From positions 1 to 11,200 of the forward strand of contig JAJRTI010000220.1 in the NCBI GenBank assembly GCA_024278415.1: a DNA stretch of 11,200 nucleotides, in the 5' to 3' direction. The first letter of the stretch is position 1, and each line of letters begins with the position of its first letter. Shown one piece after another: positions 1 through 5,431 of this stretch. Source of the DNA: Planctomycetota bacterium. GTDB lineage: Bacteria; Planctomycetota; Brocadiia; JAJRTI01. The position numbers were made by a program, and so were the translations under genes. The notes under the pieces are model-generated. The model had not been told where the DNA came from and did no database searches. It saw nothing but the letters and a program-made list of their open reading frames with translations.

Positions 1-50
1 AGGCAGTGAAGCATGGGGGCTGTGGGCGAATCGCGTTACGAAGGCAAGGG

Positions 51-79
51 ATTATACTGACACGCGCCCGACTTTGCCA
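51..79 (-). promoter_or_regulatory. Weak candidate promoter pointing out of the left edge
   Basis: The minus strand carries a perfect TATAAT at 51-56, which is uncommon in such GC-rich DNA. The best -35 match at 17 nt spacing (TGGCAA, 74-79) agrees with TTGACA at only three positions. If it is real, it would drive a gene beyond the left edge. The call rests on the -10 box alone. Confidence 0.2.
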
Positions 80-239
80 TAGGTGGGCAAGCCCGAAACG
101 TTCCGCGTGGATCGTACCCGCATTCGCCAGAAGTGACATTTCAGCCGAGTGCAAAGAGGGCCCTCACCTCGCTGGCCCCCACCGGCCCCGCGTCGGCGGG
201 AGCAGGCTCTTGCACTACTGCGCAGCGTTCACACTCTGG

Positions 240-332
240 CCTCCTGGCCCGCTTCTTGCGATTCTTGGTTCCTCATCAGGTGACCAGGGCGATGCGATCG
301 CGCAAGAAGCGGGCTAAAGGCGGGCCAGGAGG
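240..332. repeat. Long interrupted inverted repeat with inner hairpin
   Basis: The 21-nt arm at 240-260 is complementary to 301-313 plus 325-332 without mismatch, interrupted only by an 11-nt insert (CTAAAGGCGGG, 314-324) in the right arm. The insert looks like a small local duplication, since GCGGG occurs on either side of CTAAAG. Within the 40-nt loop, CTTGGT (264-269) pairs with ACCAGG (283-288) with one G-U pair, and CCT (271-273) pairs with AGG (278-280). There is no T-tract after the right arm, so it does not look like an ordinary intrinsic terminator. It could be a structured RNA or a small foldback element; the sequence does not decide. Confidence 0.5.
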
Positions 333-528
333 AGCATCCAGGGTGAGTCGGTTAGTGCCTTCAGCATCAGCAACCGCGACGAAAAACAAGAAAAGGGTAC
401 CGTCCACAGATCACAGCGAACGGCCTGGGCTTCGGAGCAACGCCATTCTCCGTGGAACAAGAAAACACAGATGTCCCTAGCGCTGCCTCTGGCCGCAACC
501 AAAGAGATCAAAGGTGTACCACGGATGG

Positions 529-604
529 CGGAGCCGACCCACGGATGTGTGCCAATCACGTTCTGCATCCGTGGGACCCATCTGGCCATTGGCTTGCGGC
601 TCCG
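529..604. repeat. Nested inverted repeat just upstream of membrane-protein gene
   Basis: Two perfect complementary pairs are nested. The outer pair is CGGAGCCG (529-536) with CGGCTCCG (597-604); the inner pair is CCCACGGATG (538-547) with CATCCGTGGG (566-575). The right outer arm ends 16 nt before the ATG at 621, so in a transcript the structure would lie in the 5' leader and close to the ribosome entry site. It may be a leader RNA structure, a processing site, or the end of an upstream transcription unit. No T-tract follows. Confidence 0.5.
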
Positions 605-620
605 TAGGGCCTGCTGTAGC

Positions 621-2213
621 ATGGCGCGCATGAACGAAGCCGCATGGTACAGTTCGGGCCGGCTTGGCCGCAAAGGCCACGCGGCGGTTGTGGCGCTCTT
701 CGTGGGCGTGGGCGTGTTCTACGCGGCCGCGTGCTGGCCATCGCCGTATCGCGGCGGGGATTTGATCAATATCGCCACCATGCTGGCCAAGGACGCGGAC
801 CCGACGCTGTTCGCTAAGGACTTCACCTTCGGGTCAGTACAGTACTACCGCACGTACCTCCCCATGTACCGCGCCGCGATGCTCGCGGCCAGCCGCGTCG
901 CGGGCAGCACGCTGGCCGCGCACAAGCTGCTTGTGCTGTTCATGGCGCCCGCGTACTTGGCGGCCATGTTCTTGTTGCTGAAGGAGTTGACGGGCAACTG
1001 GGTCGTCAGCCTTGCCGTGGCGCTGGCGTCCATGACGCCGCGAGGATCGCTGCACTACCAATGGGGCCTGGGTCCGCTGTCCACCGCGGTGCCACGATAG
1101 CTGTATCTCGTGTTGTTCCCAGCCTTCTTCTGGGGGTTGCTGCGCACCGAAACGCGGCCCAAGCTGAGGCTGGCGGTCCTCGTGCTCGTGGGCTTGAGCT
1201 TCAACGTACACCCGCTGTCTGCGGCCATCTGCGCCGCGGCGATTGCGGTCTACGTGCTCTACACGTGCGGCGCGACGTGGGCGAGCGGCAAGCAGGTGGC
1301 CGTGCTGGTGCTCGCGTTTGTGCTCTCCGCCGCGCCGAGCGCGATCCGCTACTCCCGGGCTCGGTCGCACGAGGAGGTGCGGGGCGAGGAGGCCGTGCAG
1401 GTGAACGACATCATGCGGCATCGCTTCCCGTTCCTCTTCCTCGACACCGGCGCGTTCCGGCTGGCGCACATCGGCGGCTGGCTCTGGCTGACGACCGCGT
1501 TGGGCATCGCTCTCAAGGCCCGCACCCGGCGGTTGGATAGCCGCGATGGCGGGCTGTTGGCCGCGGGCTTGGCCGCGCTCGCCATCGCGTTGCTGGGCAC
1601 CGCGCTGTTCTCGTACGTGAGCGACCGTCTCCGCGTGCCGCGCATCATGCCGTATAGCTTGCGTTGGGCCAAGCTCATCTTCCTGGTGCACTACGTGTTC
1701 CTCGCGCAATTGGGGGCGGCGCTGTTCCTTCTCGCCAAGCGGTTAGACGGAGGCGGGCGGTCTCGCATCGCAGGCGCGTGCGCGAGCCTGCTCGTGCTGG
1801 CGCTCATAGCCGACGCCGGGGCCGCCGGAGTGCGCGCTTGGCGCACAGGCCATCGAACGCCCACCCAGGACGAGGCCGCCCTCGCGCGGCTCGCGGCATG
1901 GGCGCGGGCGAACACGCCGCGCGACGCGCTCTTCCATTTCGACAACTTGGAGTTTCGCCTGGAGGCGCGGCGCGGGCTCACGGTCTGTTGGAAAGACGGA
2001 GGCACGTTTTCCCATTCCGACCCGCGCAAGCTCATCGAATGGTGGCGCCGTTACGAGCAGCAGCAACAGGCCCTTGCGAGCGGCTCTCCGTCCAAAGTCG
2101 TAGGCCTCGCCCGCCGCCTCGGCGCGGACTATCTCGTGCTGCCAGGGTTCGCCCAAGCCGCGCGGCTGCCCGTGGCTTACCGGAATGATTGGTTCGTGGT
2201 GTATGCATTGTGA
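621..2213 (+). pseudogene. Polytopic GT-C-like membrane protein interrupted by in-frame TAG
   Basis: One frame runs from ATG at 621 to TGA at 2211-2213 (530 codons), broken only by TAG at 1098-1100 (codon 160). Both sides clearly belong together. The first half has the hydrophobic stretch GHAAVVALFVGVGVFYAAACW, a loop with GGDLINIATMLAKDADP and further membrane segments; the second half resumes at once with LYLVLFPAFFWGLL and has about six more membrane segments. The last ~120 residues are soluble, with TPRDALFHF, FRLEARRGLTVCWKDGG and WWRRYEQQQQ. This layout resembles planctomycete polytopic proteins related to GT-C glycosyltransferases (DUF6798-like); that name is from memory of the family pattern. 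A TGG-to-TAG change would explain the break. It may be a real pseudogene, a sequencing error or a suppressed stop. ATG at 630 is an alternative start; only a weak AGGG (606-609) precedes 621. It overlaps the kinase gene by one base. Confidence 0.7.
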
Positions 2214-3538
2214 TGGGAGCGTTCCCTGCCGCTCGATTCCTTGACAGCCCGCCTGCGCGCTGGTACCGTTGGGGCGACTTTCTGGCAGAGCTGGGACGCT
2301 GCCATCAGCCCTATTGCTGGAGCGCAGAAGTGGACGTTGCTGCAAACCAAGGTCGTGCCGGGCAGACACCAGGCGAAACCGAGGCGGTGCTCGCCGCCGT
2401 GGCCGAGTCGGTCTCCGAGGGCCTGCTAATCATCGACGCCAACGGGCTTGTGTTGAAGATGAACCAACGCCTGCGAGATCTGCTGGACGCCGGGGACGCG
2501 CCAGTGGACGGGCGACTCGTGCGCGACGTGGAGCGCGAACTCGCCGCGCCGCAGCGGCAGCTCTTGCGCAACCTGGTCACGCCTCCCAGTGACGTGTCCT
2601 GCTCCCCGCGGCCCGATCAGGAGCCGTGGCGCAAGGAGATCGTCTGCCGGCTCAGGGAGGCGACGCGCCTGCTCGTGGTGGCCACCCCCGTGGCCCCCGA
2701 AGGCGGCAGGCCGCTCGGCCGGGTGTTCGTCGTGCGCGACTTGGCCACGGAGCGCACGGCCAGCCAGATAGCCAACGACCTCCTCAACGCGGTCACCCAT
2801 CAGTTGCGCGGGCACCTCACGGCGATACTGGGCTTCGCGTCGCTCCTTGCCTCGGGGCACATGGGCCGCACCTCGCCGCGGCAGGCCACCGCGCTGGAGC
2901 GTATTCGCCGCCAGAGCGTACGGCTGCACGGCTGTATCAACGACATGATCGAAGTGGCGCGGCTCGATAGCGGAACGTTGCGGTTGGACCTGGAAGACGT
3001 GGATATTGTGTCGCTGCTGGGCGCGTGCATCGAGGAGGCCGCGATGCGCGCCGAGTCCAAACGAGTTAGCGTGACATACGGCGTCTCCGAGGGCGTGCCC
3101 CTAGTGCGCGTGGATCGGGCGAGAATTGTGCGGGTGCTCGCGGTGCTGCTCGATAACGCGGTCGGATTCTCTCCGCGCGGCGACACGGTCGCCGTCCAAG
3201 TACACCCTGCCGGCGGATCGGTGCAGATTTCGATCCGCGACAACGGCCCTGGCGTTCCGCCCTCGGCAACCGAGCACATCTTCGAGAAGTTTCACCACAC
3301 GTTTTTCAATGGCAGATTAGACCGCGGGGCAGGCCTGGGCCTTCACCTCGCCTGGCAAGTGGTGCGGCTCCATGGCGGGAGGATGGACCTCCACGCGGCC
3401 AGCAAGGGGTGCACGCTCGCGCTCAGGCTGCCGGCCAGCAGCGCCCCACGTGGGCAGCAGGCGAGCGCGGCGGAAGTTGCGCTCGACGCTCGCAGCCGGG
3501 CGAGGGCAAGTGCCCGCGTGGGCGCGATGGGCCGCTAG
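2213..3538 (+). CDS. Soluble PAS-domain sensor histidine kinase
   Basis: A 441-residue two-component sensor kinase with no membrane segment, so it probably senses a cytoplasmic signal. Residues about 55-182 look like a PAS domain (ETEAVLAAVAESVSEGLLII). The HisKA domain follows with its H-box NAVTHQLRGHLTAILGF, where His196 is the expected phosphorylation site. The ATPase domain has all boxes: N-box LLDNAVGFSP (Asn315), G1 IRDNGPGVP (Asp343), F-box IFEKFHHTFF and G2 GAGLGLHLAWQVV, so it should be active. The last ~35 residues are a low-complexity tail with no receiver domain. The ATG overlaps the upstream stop (TGATG), suggesting translational coupling to the membrane-protein gene. The first ~40 residues do not look like a domain. 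GTG at 2330 has GGAG at 2319-2322 with 7 nt spacing and would give a 402-residue protein that keeps every domain. No response regulator gene lies nearby, so the partner is unknown. Confidence 0.88.
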   Translation: MGAFPAARFLDSPPARWYRWGDFLAELGRCHQPYCWSAEVDVAANQGRAGQTPGETEAVLAAVAESVSEGLLIIDANGLVLKMNQRLRDLLDAGDAPVDGRLVRDVERELAAPQRQLLRNLVTPPSDVSCSPRPDQEPWRKEIVCRLREATRLLVVATPVAPEGGRPLGRVFVVRDLATERTASQIANDLLNAVTHQLRGHLTAILGFASLLASGHMGRTSPRQATALERIRRQSVRLHGCINDMIEVARLDSGTLRLDLEDVDIVSLLGACIEEAAMRAESKRVSVTYGVSEGVPLVRVDRARIVRVLAVLLDNAVGFSPRGDTVAVQVHPAGGSVQISIRDNGPGVPPSATEHIFEKFHHTFFNGRLDRGAGLGLHLAWQVVRLHGGRMDLHAASKGCTLALRLPASSAPRGQQASAAEVALDARSRARASARVGAMGR

Positions 3539-3623
3539 ACCCCGCATTGCTCACGAGCCCAGGCGGGTGCAGATGCAAGGCGGCGGTGCGAAGGCATGCT
3601 CGGGCAACGCCGCAGATGCGCCC

Positions 3624-3644
3624 GAAGGGCCAGCCCTTCCGCTC
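3624..3644 (-). repeat. Possible third REP-like hairpin
   Basis: GAAGGGC (3624-3630) and GCCCTTC (3633-3639) form a hairpin that in practice closes as a 6-bp stem with a 4-nt loop CCAG. The 3' side continues as CCTTCCGCTC (3635-3644), ten bases identical to 5174-5183 in the right arm of the paired element at 5109-5184. The stem sequence differs but remains paired, as expected of related hairpin repeats. The match is short, so relationship is only suggested. Confidence 0.35.
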
Positions 3645-3715
3645 GCTTTCGCAACAGACGGTCCATGAAGCGACGAGCCTCATTCGCAGGCACAGCCGTC
3701 CATTGGCGGCCGTCT

Positions 3716-3752
3716 CCCACGTTTCTCTACTTCGGCTGGTGAGAAATGTGGG
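3716..3752. terminator. Candidate bidirectional terminator stem
   Basis: CCCACGTTTCTC (3716-3727) and GAGAAATGTGGG (3741-3752) form a 12-bp stem with a single G-U pair and a 13-nt loop. The position between two convergent genes suits a shared transcription end, 178 nt after the kinase stop and 134 nt after the sialidase-like stop. Neither strand has a T-tract after the stem, so it is not a classical intrinsic terminator. Confidence 0.35.
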
Positions 3753-3885
3753 CTAGCCTCCCGTCGAGCGACACGCCTTGGGCGGGGTCGGTGCGCCGGG
3801 CAGCATCGCACACGCGCGCGCGTCCGGCGACTCCCCCGCGGGCCAGCCCCACGTGCAGTTCTCCCACCCGACGAACAAGTCGCCC

Positions 3886-5064
3886 TCACCCAACCACGAA
3901 CGCGTTCGGCCGTTCCCACAGGATGCGGCTCACAAAAATGCGATTGTTGCTGCCGTACTGCTCGCACACCGTGGAGTCGAACGGGTTGGGCGGGGTGGTT
4001 TGCATCCACTCGGACACGACGATCCAGGATTCGTTCTCGCTTGCGGCGACCGTGCCGAAGTTGCCGAGGCGCGCGCCGTGCTCGGGCACAACAATGCGCT
4101 CGGTCTCGCGGATGACGCACAGCCGGTCCGGATCGATCTGGGCCATGAACAGCGGCGCACGATGGCGGAACACGTGGTCGTTGTTCGCTCCTCGCCGGGT
4201 GTACACGAGGAAGAGCGCGTCGCTGTGCGCGACCCAGTGCTGTTGGGTGTTGTAGCTGCCAAGCTCGCGGCCATCGTCGAAGGTCCACGGCCGGGGTTCG
4301 CCGAACTGGAGTCCGTCGTCGCCCTGGGCCACGTAGCCCTTCTCGTCGTTGCGCATCGTCAGGAAGAATCGCCCGTCGAATTGGGCCAGCGACGGTTCGC
4401 AAAAGCCGCGCGGCGCGTTGCAGACCAACTCGTCGCCGTGCTCGATGTAGCGCAACTCTTCGCCGTCAAACTCGCAGCGCACGACCGTCGTCTTCAAGCA
4501 GCACGAGTAGTTCAGGCCGCTTTCGCCTCGGCTGCCGAAGTAGATGGGCAGCAGAATCGTGCCGTCTGGCAGGTCGACTCGCTGCGTCGAGCCCGCGCCG
4601 GCGTTGAAGAAATGCTCCTCGTCCGGCATGTGCAGCGTCCTCATGTCGGACCACGCGCGCGCGTCCGGATCGTACACGCTGTATGCCGTATACCGTCGGA
4701 CCTCGCCGCGGGCGAGTTCGTCGTTCTTGTATGCCGCGGTGTGCCCGGTGAGCAGAAGCTTGCCCGCAGCGGCATGCCACGCGGGCGTGGCGTCGCAGAC
4801 GCAGCGCTCGACCCCGTCTTCCATGAGGCGTCGAGCGAATCCCTCGTGCGCGGCTGGGCCCGTCCACGTGCGCCCGAAATCGTCGGAACGGAAGTCGTGG
4901 AGGCCGTAGAAAATATCCGACCCCGTGAGGCGCAGCTTCTGCGTGGTGATGACGGCCGTGGCAGGAGGAATCACGCCCGCGCGAGCGTGCACCCAACAGG
5001 TCTTCCGATCGTAGCCTTCGCTGACGGTTTCGAGTTGCTGTGAGTAGTCGAGAGGAGTCGGCAT
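3886..5064 (-). CDS. Sialidase-like BNR/Asp-box beta-propeller protein
   Basis: A 392-residue protein of the sialidase-like (exo-alpha-sialidase, BNR repeat) superfamily. A canonical Asp box SDDFGRTW is at residues 60-67 and a degenerate one (QGDDGLQF) at 247-254. The regions EPSLAQFDGRFFLTMRND (223-240), LGSYNTQQHWV (268-278) and FLVYTRRGANNDHVFRHRAP (285-304) match the style of conserved blocks in environmental members, rich in Arg, Asp, Glu and Tyr that could line a propeller pocket. There is no signal peptide, so the protein appears cytoplasmic, unlike its secreted neighbours. The start is supported by AAGGAA (5071-5076) 6 nt upstream of the ATG. It is transcribed away from the lipoprotein gene, and the two may share control from the intergenic region. 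Sialic acid as substrate is not established; many such proteins act on other sugars or have no tested activity. Confidence 0.82.
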   Translation of the reverse strand: MPTPLDYSQQLETVSEGYDRKTCWVHARAGVIPPATAVITTQKLRLTGSDIFYGLHDFRSDDFGRTWTGPAAHEGFARRLMEDGVERCVCDATPAWHAAAGKLLLTGHTAAYKNDELARGEVRRYTAYSVYDPDARAWSDMRTLHMPDEEHFFNAGAGSTQRVDLPDGTILLPIYFGSRGESGLNYSCCLKTTVVRCEFDGEELRYIEHGDELVCNAPRGFCEPSLAQFDGRFFLTMRNDEKGYVAQGDDGLQFGEPRPWTFDDGRELGSYNTQQHWVAHSDALFLVYTRRGANNDHVFRHRAPLFMAQIDPDRLCVIRETERIVVPEHGARLGNFGTVAASENESWIVVSEWMQTTPPNPFDSTVCEQYGSNNRIFVSRILWERPNAFVVG

Positions 5065-5100
5065 GGTCGCTTCCTTTATTCGTCAGAACATGGGCCAACG

Positions 5101-5112
5101 CTCCACGTGGAG
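5101..5112. promoter_or_regulatory. 12-bp palindrome, possible operator
   Basis: CTCCACGTGGAG is a perfect palindrome 36 bp upstream of the sialidase-like start codon. It could be a binding site for a dimeric regulator, but it also overlaps the left REP-like arm by four bases and may simply be part of that repeat. Confidence 0.25.
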
Positions 5113-5184
5113 CGGAATGCCTTCGCATTCCTTCTTCCGAACGCGGGGCCGGCAACGACACGGAAGGCGAAGGCCTTCCGCTCC
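5109..5184. repeat. Pair of inverted REP-like hairpins
   Basis: Two 24-nt arms (5109-5132 and 5161-5184) are inverted copies that match at 21 of 24 positions. Each arm also folds on itself: GGAATGC/GCATTCC with loop CTTC (5114-5131) and CGGAAGGC/GCCTTCCG with loop GAAG (5161-5180). Two of the three differences between the arms are the two partners of one base pair: T5118-A5127 on the left is G5166-C5175 on the right. The hairpin is therefore kept while the sequence changed. This is the layout of a REP pair (BIME-like) of bacterial intergenic DNA. Confidence 0.6.
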
Positions 5185-5231
5185 GGCACGATTCTGGGCA
5201 CATGCTAAGCCCATCCTTTGGCTCTGTCAAA

Positions 5232-5258
5232 ATGCGGGAGGCCAGGGCGTTCCCGCAT
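5232..5258. repeat. 8-bp stem-loop in divergent region
   Basis: ATGCGGGA (5232-5239) pairs perfectly with TCCCGCAT (5251-5258) around an 11-nt loop. No T-tract follows. It lies upstream of the candidate promoter of the lipoprotein gene and may be an operator-like inverted repeat or another repeat remnant. Confidence 0.35.
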
Positions 5259-5276
5259 CGGAGGAGGCGTTTGCGT

Positions 5277-5305
5277 TTGGACCTGCGGAGCATGCCCGTT
5301 AGAAT
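5277..5305 (+). promoter_or_regulatory. Candidate sigma-70-type promoter for the lipoprotein operon
   Basis: TTGGAC (5277-5282) and TAGAAT (5300-5305) are 17 nt apart, the ideal spacing. The -10 box matches TATAAT at five of six positions; the -35 box matches only at TTG. Transcription would begin near 5312, giving a leader of about 120 nt before the ATG at 5432. Confidence 0.3.
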
Positions 5306-5431
5306 GCCCGCGTAGGGTGGTGACTGTTCTGCTGGGACAAGCCCCGCCAGTGGCGGTGGCTGAGTACGTCCCTTAGCGTATGCGCGGGCATCTATCGCTG
5401 ACTCGCTGTCAATCTCGCCAAGGAGTCCCTC

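Larger units (their letters stand above)
1..620. other. Noncoding region with two inverted-repeat structures
   Basis: No convincing gene was found here. Short reading frames exist on both strands, but none has a recognisable protein character, a good ribosome binding site or a sensible neighbour relationship. A frame open at the left edge ends at 80-82 and might be the last 26 codons of an upstream gene, but this cannot be judged from so short a piece. The region holds two separately listed inverted repeats (240-332 and 529-604) and a 9-nt direct repeat CCACGGATG at 519-527 and 539-547. No clear promoter for the gene beginning at 621 could be recognised. Confidence 0.6.
3539..3885. other. Noncoding gap between convergent genes
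   Basis: No credible gene was seen in these 347 nt. The stretch separates the kinase gene from the end of the minus-strand sialidase-like gene, and holds a REP-like hairpin (3624-3644) and a 12-bp stem (3716-3752), both listed separately. A run of alternating CG at 3811-3823 is low-complexity sequence. Confidence 0.6.
5065..5431. other. Divergent intergenic region rich in repeats
   Basis: These 367 nt separate the divergently transcribed sialidase-like and lipoprotein genes and should hold the promoters of both. No gene was seen. The region contains a 12-bp palindrome (5101-5112), paired REP-like hairpins (5109-5184), a further hairpin (5232-5258) and a candidate promoter for the rightward gene (5277-5305). 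No good promoter for the leftward gene was recognised. Confidence 0.6.

Noticed and set aside
2..82. Tail of a possible upstream gene, open from the left edge to TAG at 80-82.
   Set aside because: Only 26 codons are visible and no family can be recognised, so it was not listed as a gene.
1098..1100. Pyrrolysine or general TAG reassignment.
   Set aside because: A polytopic membrane protein is not a known pyrrolysine protein, and the neighbouring kinase appears to use TAG as a normal stop.
834..1709. A 291-codon minus-strand open frame opposite the membrane protein.
   Set aside because: Its product is a low-complexity Arg/Gln/His/Glu-rich shadow of hydrophobic codons on the other strand.
3442..3453. 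CCCACGTGGG palindrome in the kinase gene, similar in its core to the one at 5101-5112.
   Set aside because: It lies inside the coding sequence near the C-terminal tail, and the shared CCACGTGG core is easily produced by chance in GC-rich DNA.
3753..3888. A protein-like frame just past the sialidase-like stop on the minus strand (GEGDLFVGWENCTWGW), which could be a frameshifted C-terminus.
   Set aside because: Trp is frequent by chance in GC-rich DNA, the annotated protein ends in a plausible way, and no motif ties the extra 40-odd residues to the family. An alignment of homologue C-termini would settle it.
3811..4668. A 17-nt direct repeat, CACGCGCGCGCGTCCGG, at 3811-3827 and 4652-4668.
   Set aside because: Most of it is alternating CG, which is low complexity, and one copy is explained by coding for DARAW-type residues.
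3778..5043. A 421-codon plus-strand open frame opposite the sialidase-like gene.
   Set aside because: The minus strand has the Asp box, conserved blocks and a good ribosome binding site; the plus-strand product is Val/Ala/Arg-rich without motifs.
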